A DNA stretch of 64,000 nt, taken from contig NZ_NOIG01000008.1 of the NCBI RefSeq assembly GCF_002245625.1, positions 434,001-498,000 on the forward strand. The letters run 5' to 3'. Positions 53,723-62,496 of this stretch are shown here, piece after piece. The notes below the pieces were generated by a model that saw nothing but the letters and a program-made list of their open reading frames with translations, ran no database searches and was not told where the DNA came from. How positions within the stretch are numbered: position 1 is the first letter of the stretch; each line of letters begins with the position of its first letter. The position numbers and the translations under genes were made by a program. Source of the DNA: Acidovorax kalamii. Its GTDB lineage: Bacteria; Pseudomonadota; Gammaproteobacteria; Burkholderiales; Burkholderiaceae_C.

Positions 53723-54538
53723 ATGCCCGCAGGAACCGGCGGCGCATCGGCGCCGCCTACGTTGACCGTGGCGGTGTTGACCCACAACGAGGCGCACCGC
53801 ATTGAGGCCTGCCTGAAAAGTGCCGCGTTTGCCGACCAGCTCCTGGTGGTGGACAGCGGCAGCACGGACAACACCGTGGCCCTTGCCCGGGGCCTGGGTG
53901 CTGAAGTCCACAGCCACCCCGACTGGCAGGGTTTTGCCGTGCAGCGCAACCGGCTGCTTGCGCATTCACGCGGCGACTACGTGTTTTTTCTCGACGCCGA
54001 CGAGGTGATGACGCCTGCGTTCGCCCAGGAGCTGCAGGCCATCGTGCGCTCGGGCGAACAGGCTGTCTGGAGCATCCGCTGGCGCATGGTGGCCTACGGG
54101 CACGAACTGAAGTATTTCCGCTCGCAGTCGCAGATCGAGCGCCTGTTCGTGCGCGCGCTGGTCAAGGAGTTCACCGGGGTGGTGCACGAGCAGGCAGAAC
54201 TGCTCCCGCTGCCCGGCGGCGGGGCGGTGCCGCGTCGCTTGATCCGGGCGCGGCTGCTGCATTACTCCCGCACCACGGTGCGGGGCAGCCTGGAAAAGCT
54301 CACGCAGTACGTGATGCTGGGCGCCGCCAAGCGCGCCGAGAAGGGCCAGCGTGGCGGCGTGCTGCGTGGCCTGGCGTCGGGGCTCTCCATGTTCCTGCGG
54401 CTGTATGTGTTCCGCCTGGGGTTTCTGTGTGGCGGGGCCGGGTTTCTGTATTGCCTGTTTGTGGCGCTGGAGGGCTTCTTTCGCTACGCCGCCCTGCACT
54501 ATGACCGTGACAGCCTGACCGACAAGGTGATCCGTTGA
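53723..54538 (+). CDS. Family 2 glycosyltransferase, WaaE/LgtF-like
   Basis: GT-A fold glycosyltransferase of 271 residues. TVAVLTHNEAHRIEACL, VVDSGSTDNTVALA and YVFFLDADEVMTP (DxD-type metal motif) are the donor-binding motifs, and RNRLLAHSRGDY matches the WaaE/KdtX group that adds glucose to the LPS inner core. A C-terminal hydrophobic segment (near residues 215-250) would hold it at the membrane. The ATG at 53723 lies 3 bp after the zinc-finger gene. Confidence 0.9.
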   Translation: MPAGTGGASAPPTLTVAVLTHNEAHRIEACLKSAAFADQLLVVDSGSTDNTVALARGLGAEVHSHPDWQGFAVQRNRLLAHSRGDYVFFLDADEVMTPAFAQELQAIVRSGEQAVWSIRWRMVAYGHELKYFRSQSQIERLFVRALVKEFTGVVHEQAELLPLPGGGAVPRRLIRARLLHYSRTTVRGSLEKLTQYVMLGAAKRAEKGQRGGVLRGLASGLSMFLRLYVFRLGFLCGGAGFLYCLFVALEGFFRYAALHYDRDSLTDKVIR

Positions 54539-55791
54539 AGGGTGCACAACACTGGTGGGGGCGCTGCGCGAGCATCGGGGCCTTCATGGTTCCGGGCTTG
54601 GCGCTGTGTGTGCCCTCGGGGTATTCGTACGGCGCAGCCCTGCTGCTGCTGGCCGCGCTGGCAAGCGCCCCGGTGTGGTGGCGTCGCCCGGCACCGCGCA
54701 CCGCATGGTGGCTCACGGCCGCGTTTTCCTGCATGGCAGCGCTGTGGCTCCTGGACGTGGGGGCCGCCTGGGGCTGGGGCAGCATGGACCGGCCGGTCAA
54801 GTACCTGCTGGCCCTGCCCTGCATTTTTTATCTGATGACCTTCCAGCCCCGTGCTGCCTGGCTGTGGATGGGCATTGCGGTGGGGGCCGTGGGCAGCGGG
54901 CTCGTGGGGCTCTACCAGACCTATGTCATGGGCCTGCCGCGCGCCAACGGTTTCACCAACGCCATCCAGTACGGCAACCTGAGCATGCTGCTGGCCGTGA
55001 TGAGCGGCCTGCTGCTGGTGGCGCAGTGGCGGCGCTGGGTGCTGTGGCAGCGCCTGTTGCTGGCCAGTGCCATCGCGCTGGGGGTGGCCGGATCGGTGCT
55101 GTCGCAGTCGCGCGGTGGCTGGCTGGCGCTGGTGCTGCTGCTGCCAGCGTGTGCCTGGCTGCTGGTGCGCACCACCGGGCAGCGCCGGGTGTACTGGGGC
55201 CTGTGTGCGCTGTTCGTGGCGGCGGCAGCGTTGTCGCAGGTGCCGGCGGTGGAATTGCGGGTGGACGAAGCACGCCAGGAAATGCAGACCTACCAGCAGC
55301 ATGGCGATGGCCGCAGTTCGGTGGGCCAGCGCCTGGCGCACTGGGGCCTGGCCTGGCAGATGGGCTGGGACCGCCCCCTCACCGGCTGGGGCCGGGCGGG
55401 CTACGCTGAAGAGAAGGCCCGGCGCGTGGCGGCCGGGCAAGCGCACCCCGTGGTGCTCGAATTTGGCCACGCACACAACGAAATCCTGGACCTGTTTGCC
55501 AAGCGCGGCCTGCCCGGCGTGCTGCTGCTGATGGCTTTTTATGGCATTCCGCTGGCGATGTTCTGGCCCACGGCGCAGCGCATCCGCGATGCCCAGGGCA
55601 AGATGGACCGCGAATCGCTGTCGCTGTGCCTGGTGGGTGTGCTGCTGCCGCTGTCGTACATCGGCTTTGGCCTCACGCAGGTGTTCCTGGCCCACAACAG
55701 CGGCAACATGTTCTACCTGTTCATGTGCCCCCTGGTGCTGGCGGCGCTGCACCAGCGCCGCGCCCGCCTGGGCTGCCCCCGTCCTCTGTGA
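54535..55791 (+). CDS. O-antigen ligase/polymerase family membrane protein
   Basis: Polytopic protein of 418 residues with about ten helices and a periplasmic loop containing RSSVGQRLAHWGLAWQM, PLTGWGRAGY and FGHAHNEILDLFAKRG, the Wzy_C/WaaL signature. It joins O-antigen or another glycan to lipid A-core, or polymerises it. The start is a TTG that overlaps the previous stop (TTGA), which implies translational coupling; the next ATG would remove the first helix. A family B repeat follows its stop. Confidence 0.88.
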   Translation: MKGAQHWWGRCASIGAFMVPGLALCVPSGYSYGAALLLLAALASAPVWWRRPAPRTAWWLTAAFSCMAALWLLDVGAAWGWGSMDRPVKYLLALPCIFYLMTFQPRAAWLWMGIAVGAVGSGLVGLYQTYVMGLPRANGFTNAIQYGNLSMLLAVMSGLLLVAQWRRWVLWQRLLLASAIALGVAGSVLSQSRGGWLALVLLLPACAWLLVRTTGQRRVYWGLCALFVAAAALSQVPAVELRVDEARQEMQTYQQHGDGRSSVGQRLAHWGLAWQMGWDRPLTGWGRAGYAEEKARRVAAGQAHPVVLEFGHAHNEILDLFAKRGLPGVLLLMAFYGIPLAMFWPTAQRIRDAQGKMDRESLSLCLVGVLLPLSYIGFGLTQVFLAHNSGNMFYLFMCPLVLAALHQRRARLGCPRPL

Positions 55792-55932
55792 GATGAAGCG
55801 ACACCCCCCTGAGCCGCTTCGCGCCTTCCCCCCGCTCTCGCATTGCTGCGCAATGCGGGCAGGGGGACGCAGCCCTCGCTGCGGGGCGGACCTTGGCTTG
55901 CTGCCCTGGCTTGGTGCGCGCCAGTTTCATGG
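55791..55932 (+). repeat. Family B gene-end repeat, copy 3 (longest)
   Basis: ACACCCCCCTGAGCCGCTTC, GCGCCTTCCCCCC, an inserted perfect hairpin CGCATTGC-TGC-GCAATGCG at 55839-55857, AGGGGGACGCAGCC, GCGGGGCGGACC, CTTGGCTTGCTGCCCTGGC and GCGCCAGTTTCATGGGCGG. It starts at the stop of the O-antigen ligase gene. Confidence 0.82.
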
Positions 55933-55983
55933 GCGGCGGATAGCGGGCAGCGCCCTGGAATACCCAGACGAGAGGTCTTTTTG

Positions 55984-56958
55984 ATGCACATCCTGCTGGT
56001 CAACAACTCCCCCATCCCCGTCTACGGCTACGGCGGCACAGAGCGCGTGATCTGGGACCTGGGCAAGACCCTGGTGCAGCAGGGCCACCGCGTGAGCTAC
56101 CTGGTGCCCGAGGGCTCGACTTGCGACTTTGGCCAGGTGCTGCCCATCCGGCCCGACGAACCCTGGGAGGGCCAGATCCCGGCCGACGTGGACATCACGC
56201 ATTTCCAGTTCAACCCGCGCACCGAGCTGGCCAAGCCTTACCTGGTGACCGAACATGGCAATGCGCGCAAGCCCAAGCCGCTGCCGCGCAACACGGTGTT
56301 CCTCTCGCGCGACCATGCAGCGCGGTATGGCTCCAGCGAGTTTGTTTACAACGGGCTGGACTGGTCGGGCTACGGCCCGGTCGATTTCAGCCTGCCGCGC
56401 CCGCGCTACCACTTTCTGGGCAAGGCGGCCTGGGGCGTGAAGAACGTGCGCGGCGCCATCAAGGTGGCCAAGCTCGCGGGCGTGGAGCTGGACGTGCTGG
56501 GCGGCGACCGCATCAACTTCAAGCGCGGCTTCCGCTGGACGCTGTCGCGCAAGATCCACTTCCACGGCATGGTGGGCGGCACGCAGAAAACGGGCCTGCT
56601 CAACGCCTCGCGCGGGCTGATCTTTCCCGTGCGCTGGCACGAGCCTTTCGGGCTGGCGGTGATCGAGAGCCTGTACTTCGGCTGCCCGGTGTTCTCCACG
56701 CCTTACGGGGCGCTGCCCGAGCTGGTGCCCTTGCACTGCGGCGTGCTGTCGGCCGAAGCCGCCGTGCTGGCCGAGGCGGTGCGCAACAACCGCTTTGATG
56801 CCCGCGCCTGCCACCAGCATGTGGTGGAGCACTTTGGCGCCGAGCGCATGGCACGCAACTACCTGCGCATGTACGAGCGCGTGCTGGCGGGCGAAACCCT
56901 GAATGCCCAGGCGCCGGTCATTCAGGGGCCCGCACGCGAGCTGCCCTGGAAAAACTGA
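55984..56958 (+). CDS. Family 4 glycosyltransferase
   Basis: GT-B glycosyltransferase of 324 residues. The N-terminal motif VNNSPIPVYGYGGTERVIWD contains the glycine loop of GT4 enzymes, and HEPFGLAVIESLYFGCPVFS is the E-x7-E donor-nucleotide site. The protein is shorter than most GT4 members. The ATG at 55984 follows GAGAGG. It probably adds a sugar to the LPS core or another surface glycan, together with the two preceding genes; the acceptor is unknown. Confidence 0.88.
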   Translation: MHILLVNNSPIPVYGYGGTERVIWDLGKTLVQQGHRVSYLVPEGSTCDFGQVLPIRPDEPWEGQIPADVDITHFQFNPRTELAKPYLVTEHGNARKPKPLPRNTVFLSRDHAARYGSSEFVYNGLDWSGYGPVDFSLPRPRYHFLGKAAWGVKNVRGAIKVAKLAGVELDVLGGDRINFKRGFRWTLSRKIHFHGMVGGTQKTGLLNASRGLIFPVRWHEPFGLAVIESLYFGCPVFSTPYGALPELVPLHCGVLSAEAAVLAEAVRNNRFDARACHQHVVEHFGAERMARNYLRMYERVLAGETLNAQAPVIQGPARELPWKN

Positions 56959-56964
56959 CGGGGC

Positions 56965-57044
56965 AGGTCCAAAAATCGTGGCCAAAACGGCCGCTTGCGC
57001 GCGATGGATAAGCGCTGCGAGCTATTAAAAATATAGCAAATCTC
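56965..57044 (-). repeat. Family A dispersed repeat, copy 9
   Basis: Read on the minus strand: TGCTATATTTTTAATAGCTC, GCAGCGCTTATCCATCGCG, AAGCGGCCGTTTTGGCC, ACGATTTTTGG. The GGCC-GTTTT-GGCC hairpin with a following T-run resembles a weak terminator for the oxygenase gene whose stop it touches. Confidence 0.78.
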
Positions 57045-58140
57045 AGGCGCTGGCTGCCTGTAGCTCCTGCGCCAGCACCGCCACCAGCTCGGCCGCAGGC
57101 ATGGGCCGCACCTGGGCCACGCCCTGGCCTGCCCACAGCGACAAATGATCGGCCCGGCCCGCCTGGGCTGCGGCGCGGCGCAGTGCGCCCGTGAGCGCGT
57201 TCTGCACGGGGTAGGGGGGCACGCTGCGCTCGTCGGCCCGCAGGGCATCCATCATGGTGTTGACAATGCCCCGCGCGGGCCGTCCCGAAAAGATGCGCGT
57301 GGTGCGGGTGTCCGTGGGCCCCGCCTGCGTCAGCGCCTGGCGGTAGGCGGGGCCGATGCCCGACTCGGGGCAGGTCAGAAACGCCGTGCCCATCTGCACC
57401 GCCTGGGCGCCCAGGGCCAGCGCACCGGCAATGCCGCGCCCGTCCATGATGCCGCCCGCCGCGATGATGGGCGTGGACGGCAGCGCGGCCACACACTGGC
57501 GCACCAGCGTCAGCGTGCCCAGCATGCTGGCCTCGAAGTCGTCCACCGACGGCCCGCCCGCAGGCGGCGCCTCGTGGCCGGGCGACAGGAAGGTGCCCCG
57601 GTGCCCGCCCGATTCCATGCCCGAGGCGCAGACCGCATCCGCCCCCACGGCGGCCCAGGCGCGGGCCTCGGCCACGGTGGTGGCTGTGCCGATGACGGTG
57701 CTGCCCACGGCCTGCAGCCGCGCCACCTGCGTGGCCGAGAGGATGCCGAAGGTGAAGCTGGCCACCGCCGGGCGTGCGGCCACCAGAGCCTCGAACTGCG
57801 CGCCGAAGTCCTCGCACCACTGCGCGGGCCGCTCAGGCACCAGTCCGAATTCGGCATAGAACGGCGCCAGGCGCTGCAGCGCGGCCAACACCGTGGCCTC
57901 GTCGGGGGTGGGCGTGGCCTGCACGAACAGGTTCATGCCAAAGGGCCGGTCGGTGCGGCGGCGCACCTCGGCGGCGGCCTCGGCCATGGCGGCGGGCGAG
58001 CGCATGCCGCAGCCCAGCATGCCCAGGCCGCCAGCCTGGGACACGGCAGCCGCGAGTGCAGGCGTGTCCGAGCCCGTCATGGGGCCCTGGATGATGGGCA
58101 GGGCAAGGCCCAGGCGGGTGGTGAGAGGGAACGAAGGCAT
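57043..58140 (-). CDS. Nitronate monooxygenase family flavoprotein
   Basis: FMN-dependent TIM-barrel enzyme of 365 residues (2-nitropropane dioxygenase family). LPIIQGPMTGSDTPALAAAV starts the barrel; ESGGHRG and AAGGIMDGRGIAGALALGA are the FMN phosphate-binding motifs. It oxidises alkyl nitronates, or acts as an NADH:quinone reductase in related members. The ATG at 58140 with AGGAG is preferred to a TTG two codons earlier. It is transcribed after a LysR gene 22 bp upstream. Confidence 0.9.
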   Translation of the reverse strand: MPSFPLTTRLGLALPIIQGPMTGSDTPALAAAVSQAGGLGMLGCGMRSPAAMAEAAAEVRRRTDRPFGMNLFVQATPTPDEATVLAALQRLAPFYAEFGLVPERPAQWCEDFGAQFEALVAARPAVASFTFGILSATQVARLQAVGSTVIGTATTVAEARAWAAVGADAVCASGMESGGHRGTFLSPGHEAPPAGGPSVDDFEASMLGTLTLVRQCVAALPSTPIIAAGGIMDGRGIAGALALGAQAVQMGTAFLTCPESGIGPAYRQALTQAGPTDTRTTRIFSGRPARGIVNTMMDALRADERSVPPYPVQNALTGALRRAAAQAGRADHLSLWAGQGVAQVRPMPAAELVAVLAQELQAASA

Positions 58141-58162
58141 GGGCAACTCCTGGTGAGATGGT

Positions 58163-59047
58163 TCAGGCGATGGAAGGGGCAGGGCGGGCTACGCTGGCCC
58201 ACAGCGCCGCCCGCAGGGCCTGCAGCGCAGGCGACTGGTAGCCGCGCCGCGTGACCAGCACCGTGTCGCAACGGCCCAGCGGCACCCACCGCAGGGCGGG
58301 CGGCTCGCGCATCAGGTCGATCACGGCCTGTGGCACCACGCCCGCGCAGCGCCCGGCAGCCACACAGGCCAGGATGGCGTGGTACGAGGCCAGTTCCAGC
58401 ACGCGGGGCGGGCTGCCGCTTTTTTGCTGCAAGAAGGACTCGCCCATGCGGCGGTAGGTGCAGCCGTTGCTGAACGCGGCCAGGGTGTCCAGTTGCAGGT
58501 CCTGCGGCGTGTGCACAGGCGGGTGGTCGGCGGGCAGTGCCAGCAGCAGGGGTTCGGTGAACACGGCGGTGTGTTCCACGGGCGCGTCGGTGTCAATGCC
58601 CGGCGGCGGCCAGGCCACCAGCGCACAGTCGATCTGGTGGGCCAGCACCTGCTCCACCAGCTGGCGCGAAGGGGCGGTGGACAGCTCCAGCACCAGCCCC
58701 GGCCACTGCGCGTGCAGCTGCGCCAGCGGCTGGGGCAGGCGCGCGGCGGCTGTGCTTTCCATGGCGCCCAGGCGCAGGCGGCCGCCGGGCTCGTGGGGGT
58801 GTACCGACTGGCGGGCCTCCTCGGCCAGCGCCAGCAGGCGGTCGGCATAGCCGCGCAGCGATTCGCCCGCAGGCGTGGGCACCATGCGCTTGCCCTCGCG
58901 CAGGAACAGCGTGGCACCCAGCTGTTCTTCGAGCTGCTGCACGCGCGTGGTCACGTTGGACTGCACCCGGCCCAGCCGCTCGGCGGCGCGGGTCACGCTG
59001 CCTTCCTGCGCCACGGCGCGGAAAATCTCCAGGGCGGTGAGGTCCAT
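58163..59047 (-). CDS. LysR-type transcriptional regulator
   Basis: LysR regulator of 294 residues. The HTH reads LEIFRAVAQEGSVTRAAERL with GRVQSNVTTRVQQLEEQLG, and the C-terminal part is the periplasmic-binding-like effector domain. It diverges from an MFS transporter gene across 54 bp that hold a large dyad, and it is followed by the nitronate monooxygenase gene. It probably controls the transporter and itself. Confidence 0.92.
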   Translation of the reverse strand: MDLTALEIFRAVAQEGSVTRAAERLGRVQSNVTTRVQQLEEQLGATLFLREGKRMVPTPAGESLRGYADRLLALAEEARQSVHPHEPGGRLRLGAMESTAAARLPQPLAQLHAQWPGLVLELSTAPSRQLVEQVLAHQIDCALVAWPPPGIDTDAPVEHTAVFTEPLLLALPADHPPVHTPQDLQLDTLAAFSNGCTYRRMGESFLQQKSGSPPRVLELASYHAILACVAAGRCAGVVPQAVIDLMREPPALRWVPLGRCDTVLVTRRGYQSPALQALRAALWASVARPAPSIA

Positions 59048-59051
59048 GAAT

Positions 59052-59098
59052 ATTCTCTTTGTGAGATGATTTAAAGAAAATATATCTCAAAAAAGAAT
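59052..59098. promoter_or_regulatory. Dyad between LysR and MFS genes, probable LysR binding region
   Basis: ATTCTCTTTGTGAGAT (59052-59067) and ATCTCAAAAAAGAAT (59084-59098) are near-perfect inverted copies 16 bp apart, with perfect inner arms TGAGAT/ATCTCA. The dyad fills the whole gap between the two ATGs, so it must overlap both promoters. Confidence 0.72.
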
Positions 59099-59101
59099 CG
59101 T

Positions 59102-60358
59102 ATGCACGAACCTGACCGCCTGGAACCCCCCACCGCCTTGCCCCCGCCGCAGCGCCCGCTGGCGGTGGCACTGGCAGGCATGGCCGCGCTGGCCGTGGCC
59201 ATGGGCATCGGGCGGTTTGCATTCACGCCGCTGCTGCCCATGATGCTGCACGATGGTGTGGTGACGCTCGCGGGCGGCAGCTGGCTGGCCACGGCCAACT
59301 ACCTGGGCTACCTGATCGGGGCGCTGGCCTGCATGGCCCTGCCCTGGGTGGCGCCGCGCGCGCGGCAGCGGTGGCATGCGGTACGGCTGGCGCGCTGGGG
59401 GCTGGCGGCCACGGTGCTGCTCACGCTGGGCATGGCGTTGCCGTTGCCGGGCGCCTGGCCCGCGCTGCGCTTTGCGGCGGGCGTGGCCAGTGCGCTGGTG
59501 TTCCTCAATGTCTCGGTGTGGTGCATGGTGCGGCTGGTGGCGCTGGGCCATGCTGCCCTGGGCGGCCTGATCTTTTGTGGGCCCGGGCTGGGCATTGTGC
59601 TCACGGGGCTGTCGGCCAGTGCCATGGTGGCGCTGGGCTGGCCCGCCGCCGCCGGGTGGGCCGTGTTTGGTGTGCTGAGCGTGGGCCTGTGCACCGCCAT
59701 CTGGCCCGTGCTGCAGGGCCTGGCCTTGCCCGCACCAGCGGCGGCCGCGCTCACACCGGGCTTTGCCCAGCCGGGACAGGGGCCACTGGCGCGCACGGGG
59801 CTCACGCTGGCCTATGGATTGGCGGGGCTGGGCTATATCGTCACGGCCACTTTTCTGCCCGTGATTGCGCGCGCCGCACTGCCTGCGGGGTCGCCCTGGC
59901 CCGACCTCTTCTGGCCGCTGTTTGGCGCGGGTGTGGCGCTGGGGGCGTTGCTATCCACGCGCACGCCCGCCGCGTGGGACCGGCGCTGGCTGCTCATGGC
60001 AGCCTATGCGGTGCAGGCCGGGGCCATTGCGCTCAGCCTGGTGTGGCCAGGGCCGATGGGTTTTGCGCTGGGCAGCCTGCTGCTGGGCCTGCCGTTCACG
60101 GCCATCACCTTCTATGCCTTGCAAGAAGCGCGGCGGGTGTGGCCCGCAGCGGGCGACAGCTTTCCGGGCCTGCTCACCGCCGCCTATGGCATCGGCCAGA
60201 TCGTGGGCCCGCCCATGGTGGCCTGGATGCTGCACCACGCGGCCACGCAGGGCCAGGGGTTTATGTATGGGCTGGCCGCGGCGGCGGCGGCGCTGGGGGT
60301 GGGCGCAGTGGTGTACGCGGCCATGGCCTGGCGCTGGCCATTGCCCACGGGGCACTGA
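59102..60358 (+). CDS. YbfB/YjiJ family MFS transporter
   Basis: MFS-type inner-membrane transporter of 418 residues with 12 predicted helices. MGIGRFAFTPLLPMMLHDG in the first helix is the YbfB/YjiJ signature; GLLTAAYGIGQIVGPPMVAW lies in a late helix. The substrate is unknown. It lies directly behind the LysR dyad with almost no leader and no visible ribosome site, so translation may be leaderless or start further in. Confidence 0.88.
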   Translation: MHEPDRLEPPTALPPPQRPLAVALAGMAALAVAMGIGRFAFTPLLPMMLHDGVVTLAGGSWLATANYLGYLIGALACMALPWVAPRARQRWHAVRLARWGLAATVLLTLGMALPLPGAWPALRFAAGVASALVFLNVSVWCMVRLVALGHAALGGLIFCGPGLGIVLTGLSASAMVALGWPAAAGWAVFGVLSVGLCTAIWPVLQGLALPAPAAAALTPGFAQPGQGPLARTGLTLAYGLAGLGYIVTATFLPVIARAALPAGSPWPDLFWPLFGAGVALGALLSTRTPAAWDRRWLLMAAYAVQAGAIALSLVWPGPMGFALGSLLLGLPFTAITFYALQEARRVWPAAGDSFPGLLTAAYGIGQIVGPPMVAWMLHHAATQGQGFMYGLAAAAAALGVGAVVYAAMAWRWPLPTGH

Positions 60359-60380
60359 ACGCGCCCAGAGCCTGCGTACA

Positions 60381-61640
60381 TCAGTGGGCGCCAGGCGCCA
60401 GCGGCAGGGTCAGCACAAAACAGGCGCCGTGCTCGCCATCGGGCCGGTCCTGGCAGTGCACGGTGCCCTGGTGGCGCCCGGCAATCGAGCGCACCAGCGA
60501 CAGCCCCAGGCCTACGCCGCCTGCGCGTTCGCTGGCGCCCGGCAGGCGGTAGAAGGGCTCGAAGATGCGCTCGCGCTGGCTGGGCGGTACGCCCGGGCCG
60601 TGGTCGCACACATGCACCTCGGCGCGGCCCTGACGGCGGTGCACCACCACCGTGATCTCGCCGGTGCTGTAGCGGCGCGCGTTTTCCAGCAGGTTGCGCA
60701 GGGCCCGGCGCAGCAGCTTGGCCACACCGCGCACCTCCAGCGAATCGGGGCTCGCGCTCACGTCCAGGTCGGCGTCCACGCGGGCGCATTCCTCGGCGGC
60801 CAGGCCAATCAGGTCCACCAGCTCCACCGTGCCCACATCGGCCTCGCGCGCATCGAGGCGGCTGGCCAGCAGGATCTCGTCCACCAGCTGGTCCAGCTCG
60901 GCGATGTTGCGCAAGATCTCGGCGCGGAATGCGGGCGAGGGCTGCTGGCCACCCATCAGCTCCAGCCCCATGCGGATGCGGGTGAGCGGCGAGCGCAGCT
61001 CGTGCGAGGCATTGGCCAGCAGCGACTTGTGCGACTTGACCAGGTTTTCCACCCGCTCGGCGGCGGCGTTGAACTGGCGCGCCAGGTCGGCCACCTCGTC
61101 CTGCCCCTGCTCGGGCACACGCACCGAGAGGTCGCCCTCGCCAAACTTCTGCACGCTGCGCTGCAGGGCTTCGAGCCGCTGCGTGAGGCGGCGGATGATG
61201 GGGTACACCCCCACCGCCACTGCCAGGCTCACGATGCCCAGGAGCCACAAGAAACCAAACGGCGGGCGCGTCCAGAACGCGGCCCAGCCCTGGTTGGGAC
61301 CGCCGCCCGGCCGCCCGCCTGCCCATTCGCCGCGCGGCTGGCGGGGCGCCATCTGCAGGGTGTAGGTCTGGCCGGTGTCGGATTCGATGCGGAATTCCAC
61401 GCCTTCCCCGGGCTCGGCGGGCTGGCGCGTGGCCATGCCGCGCAGCAGCAGTTTGCCCGAGGGGTCGCGCAGCGCCATCTCGCGCGAGGGGGGCACAAAA
61501 GGCTGGTTGGTCTGTGCCTTCTGCTCCTCCGCCATGCGCCAGGCCCAGCCCACGGTCAGGGTCAGCACCGCAATGCCGCCGACCACAGCCAGCCAGATGC
61601 GCAGGTACAGGCGGCGGGAGAAGGGGGTGGACAGGGACAC
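60381..61640 (-). CDS. Sensor histidine kinase
   Basis: Membrane histidine kinase of 419 residues. A helix at 14-33, a short periplasmic domain with a Gly/Pro-rich patch (GGRPGGGPNQG), a second helix near 130-148, HAMP to about 200, H-box LLANASHELRSPLTRIRMG with His213, N-box LLENARRY, and ATP-lid motifs DHGPGVP and GGVGLGLSLV. The start is taken as GTG at 61640, five bases after the response-regulator stop with AGGA at good distance; an ATG at 61673 would overlap the regulator gene by 29 bp. It phosphorylates the OmpR-type partner encoded just upstream. Confidence 0.9.
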   Translation of the reverse strand: MSLSTPFSRRLYLRIWLAVVGGIAVLTLTVGWAWRMAEEQKAQTNQPFVPPSREMALRDPSGKLLLRGMATRQPAEPGEGVEFRIESDTGQTYTLQMAPRQPRGEWAGGRPGGGPNQGWAAFWTRPPFGFLWLLGIVSLAVAVGVYPIIRRLTQRLEALQRSVQKFGEGDLSVRVPEQGQDEVADLARQFNAAAERVENLVKSHKSLLANASHELRSPLTRIRMGLELMGGQQPSPAFRAEILRNIAELDQLVDEILLASRLDAREADVGTVELVDLIGLAAEECARVDADLDVSASPDSLEVRGVAKLLRRALRNLLENARRYSTGEITVVVHRRQGRAEVHVCDHGPGVPPSQRERIFEPFYRLPGASERAGGVGLGLSLVRSIAGRHQGTVHCQDRPDGEHGACFVLTLPLAPGAH

Positions 61641-61644
61641 CCGG

Positions 61645-62367
61645 CTAGTCCTGCTGTTTGGCAAAGACATAACCCACGCCGCGCACCGTGAGGATGCGCC
61701 GGGGGTTCTTGGCGTCCTGCTCGATGGCTGCACGGATGCGGCCCATGTGCACGTCGATGCTGCGGTCAAACGCCTCCAGCTCGCGGCCGCGCACGGCCTC
61801 CATGATCTGGTCGCGCGTGAGCACGCGGCCCGCGCGTTCGGCCAGGGCCACCAGCAGGTCGAACTGGTAGGAGGTCAGGTCGGCCGGTTCGCCCGCTACC
61901 GTGACCGTGCGTGCGTCGCGGTCGATCTCCAGCGTGCCGAAGCGCAGCACCTGTGTGGCCGCCGCTGCACTGCCGCCATCGGTGCGGCGGCGCAGGATGG
62001 CGCGGATGCGGGCCAGCAGCTCGCGCGGTTCAAAAGGCTTGGGCAGGTAGTCGTCGGCGCCCAGTTCCAGGCCAATGATGCGGTCCATGGGGTCGCCCTT
62101 GGCAGTGAGCATGAGCACCGGCACCTGCGCCGCATGGCCCTGCAGCGAGCGGATGCGGCGGCACACCTCCAGCCCGTCCATGTCGGGCAGCATCAGGTCC
62201 AGGATCACCAGATCAGGCAACGGCCCGGCATCGGGCCCCTGCAACTGCGCCAGGCCACTTTTGCCGTCCGCACGGTGCGTGACCTGCAGGCCCGACTGGC
62301 CCAGGTACTCGCCCACCATCTGCGCGAGGCGGGCATCGTCTTCGATCATCAGCAGTTGGGAACTCAT
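61645..62367 (-). CDS. OmpR-family response regulator
   Basis: Two-component regulator of 240 residues. The receiver domain has the acidic pair ED near residue 9, phospho-acceptor Asp57 in DLVILDLMLPDMDG and Lys in YLPKPF; the C-terminal winged helix contains LTSYQFDLLVALAERAGRVL and TVRGVGYVF. It is the partner of the kinase 60381-61640; inputs and targets are unknown. GGAGAGCATGAATCC-like spacing gives it a fair ribosome site. Confidence 0.93.
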   Translation of the reverse strand: MSSQLLMIEDDARLAQMVGEYLGQSGLQVTHRADGKSGLAQLQGPDAGPLPDLVILDLMLPDMDGLEVCRRIRSLQGHAAQVPVLMLTAKGDPMDRIIGLELGADDYLPKPFEPRELLARIRAILRRRTDGGSAAAATQVLRFGTLEIDRDARTVTVAGEPADLTSYQFDLLVALAERAGRVLTRDQIMEAVRGRELEAFDRSIDVHMGRIRAAIEQDAKNPRRILTVRGVGYVFAKQQD

Positions 62368-62430
62368 GGATTCATGCTCTCCGTGGGGCGTCTCGCCGTG
62401 TTGTCGCTTCCGTAAAGTTTGGGTAAACGG

Positions 62431-62496
62431 ATTGCTCCAAAATTGATAGCTATAAGCGCTTGGTCATGGCGCGGAGGAGGCTGTTTTGACTCTGGA
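62431..62496 (+). repeat. Family A dispersed repeat, copy 10
   Basis: AAAATTGATAGCTATAAGCG, then CTTGGTCATGGCGCGG and GAGGCTGTTTTGACTC. It overlaps the end of ampG and encodes its last residues (KTASSAP) and stop codon. Confidence 0.78.
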
